64,000 nucleotides of DNA from Anodontia alba (Eukaryota; Mollusca; Bivalvia; Lucinida; Lucinidae), in assembly GCA_964016985.1 (NCBI GenBank), contig OZ024823.1, positions 24,559,320-24,623,319 on the forward strand, written 5' to 3'. Positions 22,674 through 33,989 of the stretch are shown in pieces; position 1 is the first letter of the stretch, and the number at the start of each line of letters is the position of its first letter. The notes under the pieces were generated by a model that was not told the DNA's origin, made no database searches, and saw only the letters and a list, made by a program, of their open reading frames with translations. Both the position numbers and the translations under genes were made by a program.

Positions 22674-22889
22674 CCACAACCTCTTTACAACACAACTGTT
22701 GGGGTCCATAGCATTAACCGTGTTAGTTAAACAACCATGTTATATCCAAACAAAAATGTATAGATTATATTGAAAAATGACCATTTCTGGTCATTTTTCA
22801 ATATAATCTGTACATTTTTGGGATCCATATTTGAACTGTGTTATATCCAAAACCGTGTTATAACCAATCGTGTAAAAAAGAGGTTGTAA
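22674..22889. repeat. Fold-back MITE, group I
   Basis: Termini ACAACCTCTTTACAACAC and GTGTAAAAAAGAGGTTGT are inverted repeats. The centre is TGACCATTTCTGGTCATTTT flanked by TATAGATTATATTGAAAA arms. It carries GGGGTCCATAGCATTAACCG, as does the copy at 8448-8668. Confidence 0.75.
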
Positions 22890-22892
22890 AAT

Positions 22893-23041
22893 ATTAATTT
22901 TTTGCTTGTTTCTCCATTAAAACTGTGTTGTGGATACTCATTAGCAGCACCTCACCAAGGCACTTACGTGCCCACAATACAGGTTTTTGTGGAGAACAAG
23001 AGGAAAATATTTTCTTTATACCCCTCTTATCTGAAGCTATG
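22893..23041. repeat. Group A MITE, partial
   Basis: TTGTTTCTCCATTAAAACTG, core TTGTGGATACTCATTAGCAG, closing CCCCTCTTATCTGAAGCTAT. It begins within a few bases of the group I element before it; the left terminus is missing. Confidence 0.65.
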
Positions 23042-23127
23042 AACTTGGAGAAGTTTAAGAGTGGGTGCTAGCTGAAGTTTCCCCAACTGTTTTTATCTAA
23101 CAGATGACATAAAAACAAGAAACAATA

Positions 23128-23455
23128 ATAATACCCTGCCACTATGGTGTGGCGGGCAGATAACAGCCAAAAATTCAGGAAATTCGCCCATTAGTAATCC
23201 TAAACCTGATCCTCACAATATGCATATACCAAGTTTGATGAAAATCCACTGATATTTACTCAAGTTATGGTCCAGAAATGAAAGTACAGAAGGGTGCTAG
23301 CAGATATGTCAAAAATTGCCGAAATTCTCACATAAGCAATCCTAAACCAGACCTATATACCAACCAGCTGTTGTCCAGTAACAAAAATAAGTATGGACAG
23401 ACAGATGACCGACACAATACCTAATACCATGCCACTATTGTGTGGGGGGTATAAA
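23128..23455. repeat. Hairpin-ended element with GACAGACAGATGACC tail
   Basis: The head ATACCCTGCCACTATGGTGT and the tail CATGCCACTATTGTGTGGGG bracket two partial units around CGCCCATTAGTAATCCTAAA and CACATAAGCAATCCTAAACC. GGACAGACAGATGACCGACA lies just before the 3' hairpin. Sister to 18985-19235. Confidence 0.65.
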
Positions 23456-23613
23456 AAAAAGACATTTCAATCATAAGCTACATATTTTTATTTCCCCATG
23501 AACACAACCATATTTTGTAGAGGCACACAAAAACAGTCCACTGATAATACAAGTAAGTACCCACAAGCTGAGTAAAAGCAATGGCTGAAAAAGGGCCTTC
23601 TTGAATTGTACTA

Positions 23614-24947
23614 GGGATGTTCGAAATGAATTGCTTATTGTCCTCTAGCTCGATATCCACGTGGGGCACGATAAAAACCAATACATACCTGTATAGGGCT
23701 ATTCAATATCTACACAATGGTATATAAATGTACATGTTAGACTAAGTGTAAGCCATAAAATTTGCCATTTGAATACACCCAGTCATTGACCACTGCAGTA
23801 AAAATGGTTGGTAGAAGCGTCGACAAAAAAGATGAAATACGGGCTTACATCAAAGCTCGCTCAAAACTTGGTTGTTCTTTGAAGAAGATGATGACTGAAA
23901 TTTCTACCGCTTTTGGACCTTCTTGTGTGTCTTATGACACAGTTCGGCGGTGGAAAAAGAAATTTGAGTCTGGTGTAGAGTCCATCAAAAATGCACCGAA
24001 ATCAGGTAGGCCAAAATCTGCATCTCGTAAAGAAATCGTTTCCAAAATAAAGGAAATCATTGAAGGAGATGCCAGATTTACAGTTCGTGATATTGCATGA
24101 AAGGTAGGCATATCACTATCAACGGTTCACCTTATTTTGAAGAAGCATTTGAAAGTCAGAAAGATTTCTGCTAGATGGGTGCCACATCTGTTGACTGACG
24201 AGCAAAAGAGGCAACAGGTTAAAGTGGCCAAAAAGCTGATTCAAATGTTTCCAAAATATGATAAAAAGCAGTTTGCCAATGTCGTCACAGGTGATGAGCC
24301 TGGGTCCATTATTTTGAGCCCGTCAGAAAGGTTAGCAATAAGATCTGGGCCACTAAACACAGCAAAGGCCCAATAATTGCCAAACGTTCTTTGAGTACAA
24401 AGAAGGTTTTGTATGCAATCTTCTTCTCTGGTGAAGGAGTCGAAATAAAAGTGCCAGTGAAAAAGGGCAAAAGCATCACCGGAAAGTACTACAAAGACGT
24501 AGTACTGAAGAAACTGAAAAAAGTATTATCAGAAACGACGCCCTGCCACTGGTTTTAAATATGTCCGTCTTCTACATGACAATGCCCCAGCTCATACCTC
24601 TGCAATAGTTACGGCGTTTTTGAAAAAAGAAAAAGTAACTGTTTTGCCTCACCCCCCGTATTCCCCAGACCTTGCCCCATGTGATTTCTTTTTGTTTCCG
24701 AAATTGAAAGCATTCCTTGCTGGGCGGAAATACCAGTCCTGACAGGCACTTGGATCTGCCATTTATCAATACCTTATTACTGTGCCCAAATCAGCGTACC
24801 GTGACGCCTTCAAGAAGTGGATACATCGGCTGAAATTTTGCATTTCTAGCCACGGGGAGTACTTCGAGGGCATGAAATGAGTACTTTTGGGCTAACTTGA
24901 AATTTGAAGTCTCCAGATAGAAATAAGCAATTCATTTCGAACATCCC
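23614..24947 (+). mobile_element. Mariner (Tc1/mariner, DD34D) element with intact termini
   Basis: Perfect terminal inverted repeats of about 27 bp (left begins AGGGATGTTCGAAATGAATT at 23613; right is its exact complement ending at 24948) enclose 1.33 kb, the usual mariner size. TA precedes the left end; the right flank reads TT, so the expected TA duplication is mutated or the boundary is one base off. It lies in actinin intron 1, opposite to the gene. From 23042 to 23127 nothing is recognised. Confidence 0.88.
23804..24880 (+). pseudogene. Broken mariner transposase
   Basis: The protein is a cut-and-paste transposase that would bind the inverted repeats and excise the element. It starts MVGRSVDKKDEIRAYIKA and has an N-terminal helix-turn-helix region (VSYDTVRRWKKKFESG, GRPKSASRK). 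The mariner WVPHLLTDEQ motif follows, then the first catalytic Asp in TGDE, the second in LLHDNAPAHTS, and YSPDLAPCD with its Asp 34 residues after the second, i.e. DD34D. It is disabled by an in-frame TGA at 24098-24100, a one-base frameshift just after TGDE (near 24299), another near 24540, and a TGA at 24740-24742. The remaining termini could still be mobilised in trans. Length without breaks would be near the usual 340-350 residues. Confidence 0.92.
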
Positions 24948-25007
24948 TTGTATAGTCAAATCTACATTGTGTACCTTGTGAAAAGCAGCTGAGGGAAAAC
25001 AAAAACA

Positions 25008-28000
25008 AGAGGGCCATGATGGCCCTACATCGCTCACCTGAGTATCACAGCACTCAAGGAGAATAAGACTTAATCAGAGGAACATTTTTGCGAAATTATT
25101 TTGAAATCAGGCAATAGGCCTAGGAGGAGATGTTGTTTAAAGATTTTTCTATTTTTAGATCTGGTTGTCATTTTGTTCGGCAGAGCAGAACCATTTTAGC
25201 AATTTTGGTAAAGGGGTATTAGAGGAACATTTCTGTGAAATTATTTTGAAATCGGGCCCTTGGCCTAGGAGGAGATATTGTTTAAAGATTTTCTTTTTTT
25301 TTTTTTGCTCTGGATGCCATTTTGTTTAGCGGAACGACACCATACAATTTTGGTAGAGGGTCACTCAAGAAACATTCCTGTAAAATTATTTCAAAATCCA
25401 TTAACTGGTTTAGGATGAGATGTCTTTTAAGTAAATTGTTGACAGACCCATGACAGTCAATGCCCTTTTTCTATTTTTAGCTCTGGTGGCCATTTTGTTA
25501 CGCCAAAGGGAACCATTTAGCAATTTGGGTCAAGGGACATTAGAGAAACACTTCTGTGAAATTATTTTGAAATCCAGTCATAGGCCTATGAGATGTTGTT
25601 TAAAGGTTTTTCTACTTTTAGCTCTGGTGGCCATTTTGTTCAGCGGAGCAGAACCATTTTAGCAATTTTGGTAAAGGGGCATTAGAGGAACATTTCGGTG
25701 AAATTATTTTGAAACCGGGCCATTAGCCTGGGAGAAGATGTCCTTTAAAAGTTTTTTTCTTTTTAGTTCTGGCGGCCATTTTCTTCAGATCAGCGGAACC
25801 ATTTTAGCAATTCTGGGAGGGTCAATTAAGGAACATTCCTGTAAAATTATTTCAAAATCCATTAATCCATTTAGGAGGAGATGTCTCTTAAGTAGATTGT
25901 TGATAGACGCATGACAGTCTATGCCCTTTTTCTTTTTTTAGCTCTGGTGGCCATTTTGTTCAGCCAAACGGAACCATTTAAGCAATTTGGGTCAAGGGTC
26001 ATAAGAGGAACATTTCTGTGAAATTATTTTAAAATCTGGTCATAGGCATAAGAGGAGATGTCGTTTCAATGTTTTTCTAGTTTTAGCTCTGATGGCCATT
26101 TTGTTTAGCAGAGTGGAACCATTTTAGCAATTTTGGTTTAGGGGATTTCTGTGAAATTATTTTGAAATCGGGCTACTGGAATGGGAGATGTCGTTTAAAG
26201 GTTTTTCTATTTTTAGCTCTGGTGGCCATTTTGTTCAGCGGAGCTGTAACATTTTAGAAATTTTGGTAGAGGGTCACTCAAGGAACATTCCTGTAAAATT
26301 ATTTCAAAATCCATTAACCCTTTAGGAGAAGATGTCTCTTAAGTAAATTGTTGACAGACGCATGACAGTCTATGCAATTTTTCTATTTGTAGCTCTGGCG
26401 GCCATTTTATTCAGCAGAGCCAAACAATTTTAGCATTTTCGGTAAAGGGGCATTAGAGGAACATTTCAGTAAAATTATTTTGAAATCGGGCCCTTGGCCT
26501 AGAAGAAGTTGTTTAAAAGGGTTTTTTGAGAGTAAATGCAGGAAAGACAAAGATCATGAGCTGCAGTATGGGTTTGGACTTCCTGCAGAGTTCAGGCGAG
26601 TTTCCATGTGCGGTCTGTCACACTGGAATGGGCAGCAACAGCATCTTCTTCAATGGCTGCAAGCACTGGGTGCACAAGAAATGCAGTGGGCTCAAGCACT
26701 TGACTACACACTGACTACAGATGTACATGGTGTCAGGGAACTGCACGCCCCTTGGATGGCAGACCACAGAAGGAGGTCCAGGTCAGACCTGAAAAGCTTG
26801 AGGTGGTAGCTTCCTTTTGCTACCTAGGAGACATGCTCTCAGCAGCAGGTGGCTGTGAACTTTCAACCACAACAAACCGCCTGGAAGAAGTTCAAGGATC
26901 TGCTACAAGTTCTCTATTCACGCCATCTCTCTTTCAAAACATGTGGCCATGGGTACAGCTCTTGTGTGCGGAGCGCAATGCTCCATGCCTGCGAGACTTG
27001 GCCACTGACAAAGCCGTCTGCAGCGAAATGACAGGCCAATGATCAGATAGATCTGCAATGTTAGGCCGCAAGACATTGTCACCACCAGGTCCTATGAGCT
27101 ACTTGTGCGGCTTGGCATTGAGGATCTGGACCTCATTCTGAAGGAGAGAAGACTCCGATGGTATTGACATGTGGAACACTCCAATGGTGCAGTCAAGACA
27201 GCCTTTGACATACATGTTGATGGAAAGCATGGGCCTGGGAGGCCCAAGATGACATGGAAGCAGCTGACAGAGAGGGATGGCAGAGAGTGGAAGCTCTCGG
27301 CTATCAACCCTCATGATAGACATACCTGGATATGGTGTGAGATCTGCCATGCATGCAGCAAGCCAGCTATCTGGAAGGGGGGACTCCACTAATGTGGATG
27401 TTGCCCCTTGTACCTGCACGTTAATCAAAAATCCGATTATAATGATGATGATGATTTCTATTTTTAGCTCTGGCAGCCATTTTGTTCAGCGGAGCGGAAC
27501 CATTTTAGAAATTTTGGTAAAGGGGCATGAGAGGAACATTTCTGTGAAATTATTTTGAAATCGGCCATTGGCCTGGGAGGAGATGTTGTTTAAAGTTTTT
27601 TTTCTATGTTTAGTTCTGGCAGCCATTTTGTTTTGCAGAGCGGAACCATTTAGCAATTTTGGTAAAGGGGCATTAGAGGAACATTTTTGTGAAATTATTT
27701 TGAAATTGGCCCATTGGCCTGGGAGGATATGTTTAAAAGTTTTTCTATTTTTAGCTCTGGCGGCCATCTTGTTTTGCGGAACCATTCAGGCAATTTTGGT
27801 AGAGGGTCATCTAAGGAACATTCCTGTGAAATTATTTCAGAATCCATTCAGTGGCCTAGGAGGAGATATCGTTCTAAGGTTTTTCTATGTTTAGCTCTGG
27901 TGGCCATTTTGTTTAGCGGAGCAGAACCATTTAGACAAGTTTGGTAGATGTTCACCCAAGGAATATTCCTGTTAAATTATTTTGAAATCCATTCACCAGT

Positions 28001-28110
28001 TTAGGAAGAGATGTCTTTTAAGTAAATTGTTGACAGACAGACGACACACGACGGAAGAAGACCGGTCACAAAAGCTCACCTTGAGCCTTTAGCTCATGTG
28101 AGTGAAAAAA
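25008..28110. repeat. Long tandem-core element, units of about 145 and 175 bp
   Basis: The head reads GAGGGCCATGATGGCCCTAC then TCGCTCACCTGAG. The end reads AAAGCTCACCTTGAGCCTTT with AGCTCATGTGAGTG, a hairpin. Between them the landmark TCTGGTGGCCATTTTGTT (or variant) recurs near 25157, 25304, 25480, 25620, 25767, 25941, 26086, 26216, 26392, 27466, 27614, 27757 and 27893. Spacings alternate short, short, long in the first half. GACAGACAGACGACACACGA precedes the terminal hairpin. The layout matches bivalve tandem-core elements (pearl or Helitron-like families) from general knowledge; no transposase is encoded. Confidence 0.8.
26527..27455 (+). mobile_element. 5'-truncated LINE 3' end inserted in the tandem array
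   Basis: Decayed coding sequence typical of the C-terminal part of a non-LTR retrotransposon reverse-transcriptase polyprotein. A zinc-knuckle-like stretch (CAVCHTGMGSNSIFFNGC, WVHKKCSGLKHL) comes first, then VASFCYLGDMLSAAGGC, SSCVRSAMLHACETWPL, RLGIEDLDLILKERRL and GPGRPKMTWKQLTERD. Frames shift at least three times, so it is dead. The 3' end is an ATG/GAT microsatellite tail (27438-27455). Array sequence resumes on each side in mid-unit, showing insertion after the array had formed. Clade not assigned. Confidence 0.85.
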
Positions 28111-28118
28111 AAAGGTTG

Positions 28119-28270
28119 CTTAACCTTTCTCTTGCTGAACACGACATGCCTGGTCTTAGCAAACAGTGAAGAAGCCAAATGATCCGGATCTGCACTGTTT
28201 GTCATTAAATACATGAATTTCTATCAAAAACCCGGATCAAGTAATCTGATTGGAAATTAGAAGTGCTTGC
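28119..28270. repeat. Group F MITE, right end damaged
   Basis: TTAACCTTTCTCTTGCTGAA, then AAGCCAAATGATCCGGATCT and GATCAAGTAATCTGATTGG. The distal TTAA end is not clear. Confidence 0.6.
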
Positions 28271-28360
28271 TTAATAAAAATAATGGTATACTTATTTGGC
28301 TTTTCAGGCACCCAGGAATATGACATTTTGCTAGAGTCATCTGCATAATACCGGTGACTA

Positions 28361-28563
28361 TTAACCACTCTCATGCTGAATTAAGATGCCACCCCCACTT
28401 CTACTTTTCAGCCAATCAGATTGCTTGATCCAGGTTTTTGATAAAAATTCACACATTAAATGACAGTGTAGATCCGATCAGTTGGCTTCTTCAGAAGCCA
28501 GCTGATCTGATCTACACTGTTTGCTTACACAGGGCATGTCGTGTTCAGCAAGAGAAGGGTTAA
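28361..28563. repeat. Group F MITE, complete
   Basis: Starts TTAACCACTCTCATGCTGAA and ends GTTCAGCAAGAGAAGGGTTAA. The central hairpin is GATCAGTTGGCTTC TTCAGAAGCCAGCTGATC. Opposite orientation to the copy at 28119. Confidence 0.75.
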
Positions 28564-28743
28564 GATATGTTTGACTGTATGCTCTAATGACAACCCGATT
28601 TCAGTATAATGTGACTGGGTATAAATGTTTACTAAAGATTTTCTATAGGAAAAGGAAAGAGCTGTGAGTCCTGTCAGAGTTCCATGCTGGTTTGCTTTCC
28701 TGTGCATCTGTCGGGGGAAGTCAGTCATATCAACAGACCATGC

Positions 28744-28955
28744 TTAACGCTTAGCACTCTGGGTAAAATTTTCAGCAGACGACATTTTGAAATATTTTTC
28801 TTATTTTTCTCAGAAAACAGGATATGACATTTCAAGCAAATTGTCTCCTAAGGAGACAATTTGCTTGAAATGTCAAATCCTGTTTTCTGGGAAAAATAAG
28901 AAAAATATCATCAATCTGTCGTCTGCTGAAAATGCCCAGAGAGTGGTAAAGGTTA
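28744..28955. repeat. Group E MITE, near-complete
   Basis: TTAACGCTTAGCACTCTGGG, GCAGACGACATTTTGAAATA, shell TTTTTCTTATTTTTCTCAG, core GACATTTCAAGCAAATTGTC, then the complement back to GAGAGTGGTAAAGGTTA. Confidence 0.8.
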
Positions 28956-29508
28956 TGTTGGATCAAGAGATTTTTTGTCAAAAAAAAAACAACAAAAAAA
29001 CTTCTTACCTTCAGGTTCATCTTCTAGATTTCACTGTTCAAGATATCTTAGATATGTCTAACAGAACTTGTTAACTAAATTTACTTTTTCGTTAAACAAG
29101 AACAATATCTGCATTTATATATAAATCAGCGGAATCATATATTTCTTTGAGTATGTTTCTGAAAGGTTTAATACATGTCTTTATTCTTATAATTTATTGC
29201 AGAAAAAACTAGAATATTAATGACAAGGTTTTCTATGTACTGACATGTATGTTACTACTTCATGAGTGCCACACAATGTCCATAAATACAAATTAAAGAG
29301 ACCACCCGCACCCTTCAGAAATTCTGTTTTGACCTGCTGTCTACACAGGTTACCATTCAGACATCACAGTGGTCAAATGGATTTGTTCAAAATTTATGTA
29401 TGTGTGGCAAGGAGTATGGTATCTAAATTATAAGTCTGATGAAAAAAAAACGAAAAAAAAAAAGAAAAAAAAAAAAAAAAACTGATTGTTCTCTCGTTTC
29501 TCTACAGA
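28956..29508. other. Intronic stretch, poly-A runs only
   Basis: Two A-rich runs (28980-28999 and 29441-29480) are the only notable features. No gene or inverted repeat was identified. Confidence 0.5.
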
Positions 29509-29682
29509 TCATAGCTCAAGGTAACAGGGGTATCCACAATATATTTTTCTTATTTCTCCATGAAAATGTATGTTGTGGGTACTCATTAGAAGCACCTCAT
29601 CAACAGAAGTTTTCATGGAGAAGTAAGAAAAATATTAGTTCTGTTTTGGTTGAAAAAAGAGCCTTACCTAAAGCTATGGATC
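29509..29682. repeat. Group A MITE with shortened core
   Basis: ATCATAGCTCAAGGTAACAG, TTTTTCTTATTTCTCCATG, TTGTGGGTACTCATTAGAAG, then directly to TTTTCATGGAGAAGTAAG. The right core arm is missing. Confidence 0.7.
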
Positions 29683-29834
29683 CAACAAGATATGTTTAAG
29701 AAGGAATCAGAAGAATGATCATCACACTATACACTGCTGATAGATACACACAAACATGATGAAGTAATTAATAACATGTTAATGGTTCTGATTATCTGTA
29801 AGACAAACAGCTGTTTAGCTGTTACAATTATTAC

Positions 29835-30050
29835 TTAACGCTTAGCACTCTGGGTAAAATTTTCAGCAGACGACATTTTGAAATATTTTTCTTATTTTTC
29901 CCAGAAAAAAGGATTTGACATTTCATGCAAATTGTCTCCTAAGGAGACAATTTGCATGAAATGTCAAATCCTGTTTTCTGGGAAAAATAAGAAAAATATC
30001 ATCAAAATGTCGTCTGCTGAAAATTTTACCCAGAGAGTGGTAAAGGTTAA
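29835..30050. repeat. Group E MITE, best-preserved copy
   Basis: TTAACGCTTAGCACTCTGGG to GAGTGGTAAAGGTTAA with TTAA at both ends. The central 120 bp is an almost perfect palindrome: shell TATTTTTCTTATTTTTCCCA, core ACATTTCATGCAAATTGTCT, centre CCTAAGG. Confidence 0.85.
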
Positions 30051-30667
30051 TAGACACATAGGGTAATTGTCTCCTCATGTGCAGTTTCTGTCCAAGAGGG
30101 CTACTTTGTTCAACAACAGCAATTTTTGTCTCCCCGTTATAACATCAGGCATCAATCCTCTCATCGAAGGTTTAGGTCAGCACAAATAGTCTGAGACATG
30201 ACCCACCATCATGCAGTTAAAGGAAAAAGCACAGATATCAATCATGATTGCATTGAAAACCAAGCTTGCAGTCTGTCCAGTAATATCCATGTTATATCCT
30301 ATCCTTCTTTGATGGGACATATTTTTTTTAATCGTCTAGATAACTAGATTTCAAAACAAATTTCCTAAATTTATAAACCAGGTCACCATAAAACTCCTTG
30401 CTTCAGAAGATTTTTGCTGCTAACTATAAAATTTATCAATTAATTTGGATTGTCTGCAATAAAATGTTGAAAAGTGACAGAATTTAAGATACTGATGGCC
30501 TTGTGTAAGGATTCCCAGAGCTGACATAAGGTCTGTATGAACAATTCATTACAGGGGCTGCGGGGCATAACTTTATTAAAATAAACTGAAAAAAGTTAGT
30601 CTTTATTTTCTGTGCATCATCTAAATTCTGATGATGTTTGATAGTTGTACCAAGTTTTATAAAAATA
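30051..30667. other. Intronic stretch without recognised features
   Basis: No domain, SINE or inverted repeat was recognised in these 600 bp. Confidence 0.45.
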
Positions 30668-30876
30668 TTAACCCTTATCCGGCTGTTCATGACAACCCCT
30701 ACCTTTGCAAACAGTGCAGGTCCAGATCAGATGGCTTCAGAAGCCATCTGATCAGGATACACACTATTTGTCATTCAGTTTGTGAATTTGAACAAAAACA
30801 TTATATGATTTAATCTGGTTGGCTGACAGTCAGAAATGGGTGTGGCTAATTAAATTATTTAGCAGGATAAGAATTA
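30668..30876. repeat. Group F MITE
   Basis: TTAACCCTTATCCGGCTGTT to TTTAGCAGGATAAGAATTAA. The centre is CAGATGGCTTC AGAAGCCATCTG, and the body carries the GATTTAATCTGGTTGGCTGA segment. Confidence 0.75.
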
Positions 30877-31181
30877 AACTGCTTTAAAGCAGCTTAAGTT
30901 GTGAGCAGACACAGTTGCATATGAAATATTTATAAAGGGCAGATACGATTTGTTACAGACAGGCTAAAACCAATGCCACTCCACCCACTCAGGTGGGAGA
31001 TACAATGACTGACAGAAGCAGAGGGGACACTATTACAGAGAACATGGTAACTGTCTTTCATTTCATTTAAAAGATCTGAATTGAAATTGTCTCCCATTGT
31101 ACCAGGACAATACCACTATGCAGCTGTTCATGCTGACATTTCAGTGAATTACCCACTGACAGAAATACAGGACTGAAAGTG

Positions 31182-31402
31182 TACTGTATTTATCCTATTT
31201 GGACATCATAATTCCTTACCGTACTTGTCCTAAAATTTGAACAGGTCCATTTTTACTTTCTGCTGATCTGTCTGAAAAACTGCTGGATGACTGGCAAACA
31301 GTGTAGACCCTGATCAGATGCTGCATTCTGCAGCATCTGATCTGGGTCTACACTGTTTGCTTAGGCTTGTCTGTTCAAAATACTCAAGGTAAATATGGTA
31401 TT
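31182..31402. repeat. Group G MITE, complete
   Basis: Left TACTGTATTTATCCTATTTG, the conserved TCCTAAAATTTGAACAGGTC, then core CAGTGTAGACCCTGATCAGA folding on TCTGATCTGGGTCTACACTG, and right end CTCAAGGTAAATATGGTA. Confidence 0.8.
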
Positions 31403-31965
31403 TACTGTTCAGCTTTTTTGGTATTTACAGTTTTATACCCATTCACAGCTGAAAAACATGAAGAATTTGAAGGTCAGACAACAATCAGTTTTAAATTTCT
31501 GGTACCTATAATAACCCAAATAATCACTTGTCTGTAAAAACAACTGTACTGTACCACAAGAAAACCCAACTTAGACCACATGTAATGCAAACATGGAAGG
31601 CCCAGACTAGACTGCCAAGCTTGTCTGTGTCTTTGTCGTCCCTCACACAAAATCTGCATTGCAAAAAAACAGCTGGTGACCAGACCAGAAGGACTAATGT
31701 GAAGGTTCAGTTTACCTTCACTAGTCACCTGGGACAGACTTTTTCATGAAGTACTGGAACACATTCAGGCCATGAAGAATGTGCAGATAAACACTTAAAA
31801 TACACAGGAAAAAAAAAAAAAAAAAAAAAATTTACCATACATACAAAAAGCAATGCTGGCAGCTACACCGATTCCTTTCTAACTCAAAACACGCAAAGTG
31901 AACAGCAAAGCTCCCAGGACAGACTGCATGGATGGACAGCATGCCTGAATATTAGCTCTCTTCAC
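31403..31965. other. Intronic stretch without recognised features
   Basis: A 23-bp poly-A run at 31809-31831 is the only feature seen. Confidence 0.45.
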
Positions 31966-32110
31966 ACAGCTTCAGATAAGAAGGGTTTTTCACACATAAT
32001 ATTTTTCTTATTTCCCTATGAAAACATCTTGTGGTACTCATCAGAAGTGCCTCACTGAGGCGCTTCTGATGAGTACCACGTTTTCGTGGAGAAATAAGAA
32101 AACTATCTGT
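31966..32110. repeat. Group A MITE
   Basis: ACAGCTTCAGATAAGAAGGG, core TTGTGGTACTCATCAGAAGT folding on CTTCTGATGAGTACCAC. The right terminus is lost. Confidence 0.7.
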
Positions 32111-32329
32111 CTTTTTTGGCTACAGATATGCTACATATCTGAAAAGGTTGATTTTACCAGGTCAGGCTTCATATATAGAATGTGCTACCCTATTCAAAAT
32201 ATCAACTAAATCTAGCACATTTTAGCCTAAAGATAATGACAGATATATCCAGGGGTTATACAGATAAATCTGGAATTGTGCTAAGCTTTCAATTCACAGA
32301 CCATAACATGATATAAGTACATTAAAGTT

Positions 32330-32529
32330 TAGCTCTAGATAAGAGGGGTATCAGGTGAATATATTTTTCTTATTTCTCCATGAAAATTTATGTTGTGAGT
32401 AGTCATTGGAGGAACTTCAGTGAGGTGCTTATCATGAGTACCCACAACATTTGTTTTCTTTGAGAAATAAGACAAATATCAAGCTGCTTGGTTGAAAAAT
32501 AAAAAAAAGTGCCTTATCTGGGGCTATGT
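32330..32529. repeat. Group A MITE
   Basis: TAGCTCTAGATAAGAGGGGT to GCCTTATCTGGGGCTATG. The left core is diverged (GTGAGTAGTCATTGGAGG) and the right core reads TCATGAGTACCCACAAC. The following 32580-32660 is a T-run then a GGGAGG-rich simple stretch. Confidence 0.7.
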
Positions 32530-32800
32530 AAGCATTGGTATCTCCTATCTGTAGCTCTAGATGATAGGGAAAAATCAGACTTCTTTTTTTTTTTTTCTTT
32601 GTTAAGGGAGGAGGGCAGGGGGGAGGGGGGCAGGAGGGAAAGGAGAAGGAGGAGACAAAATGAGATTTCATATTATCTTAAAATGCCACTTGCTATAATT
32701 AATTAAATTTTGCATGTTGAAAAATACCTTAAATTATTAAACTTAACTATTTGCATTGTCCTAATTAAAATTACCCTAAAAAGTCACACACATTAACTCG

Positions 32801-33176
32801 TAGTTCAGATAAAACATGGTATCCACGTAACATTTGTCTTATTTCTCCAAGAAAACATGTTTAGGATATGCATAAGGGCACTTCTAATGGGTTACCACTC
32901 ACAACATATGTTTTTGTGAAGAAGTAAGAAAAATATCAGTACTTTTTGGAGAAAAAAAAAATCTTATCTGAAGCTATAGTAACTCATTAACACTTGGCAC
33001 TCTGAGTAAAGTTCTCAGCAGATGACACTGAAATATTTTTCTTATTTTTCCCTGAAAACAGATTTTGACATTTCATGCAATTTGCATGAAATGTCAAATT
33101 CTGTTTTCTGGGAAAACAAGAAAAACATCATCAATTTGTTGTCTGCTGAATTAGCTCAGAGCACTGTAAAGGTTTA
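32801..33176. repeat. Group A and group E MITEs side by side
   Basis: 32801-32980 is group A with a damaged core (GGATATGCATAAGGGCAC; GGTTACCACTCACAAC) closing at ATCTTATCTGAAGCTATAG. Seven bases later group E begins, TTAACACTTGGCACTCTGAG, and runs to GCACTGTAAAGGTTTAA. Its centre is the short palindrome ACATTTCATGCAATTTGCAT. The two share the TTTTTCTTATTT shell. Confidence 0.75.
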
Positions 33177-33960
33177 AAAAGCAGTTTGATCTGAGTCTAC
33201 ATCATTTGCTCCGACCTGTCTGTTCAAATAAGAAAGGCAATTACTGTAAACAGCTCATCAGGGCAAAAGAAACGTGGGACAACCTGTAACTTTTATGCAG
33301 GTATAAACACTACACAGTAGCTAACTCAGCAGCTTCTGTAGTAGAGTGAATACATTCACACATACTTACTACTACCTACGTACAGGCTGCTTGCCATTTT
33401 TGGGCATGGGGTATACTCTTACAGAGGTGTACAATCAATTTACTGTGGAAATCAGGTTGATATTGTCTGGCTTTCATTGTTGTATGTAACACACTGTTGG
33501 CTACCTGTAACCCTATCTTAGGTACTAATCTATTACATAGATCTGATTATCTGTCCTCTATGATCTCCAATGATTCCTCTGCATTCCTTCATGTTAGCTT
33601 TTATTTACATTGGTTAAATGCAGTAATGTAGTAATATCACATTAATGCCCTTTAAGAAATGTGGGAAGAATTTAATTCATGCTCAGTGAAATCAAATTTT
33701 ATCTATCAGACCACCAAATTTTTTTTATTTTTTCACTTTTTATTTATTTTATTATTATTATTTTTTTTTATTTATTTATTTTTTTTGACAAACAGGATTT
33801 GACCAAGGTATTGGATAGGCAAGCAGGCCTAAACAAACAGTGTTGACTCTGATCAAAGGGGTTTGCTACTCATTCTGAAGTTTTACATAGCAACAGGTAG
33901 TACAATTAACTTGCTCACTACAAATATTCAAACTACAATTCAATCGGATGCGTCACCTGC
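33177..33960. other. Intronic stretch with T-rich tract
   Basis: 33719-33787 is almost pure T/A. A fragment resembling the group G right arm (GATCTGAGTCTACATCATTT) is at 33187. Nothing else was seen. Confidence 0.5.
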
Positions 33961-33989
33961 TTAAAGCACAAACCATTTTATTAAGTAAA

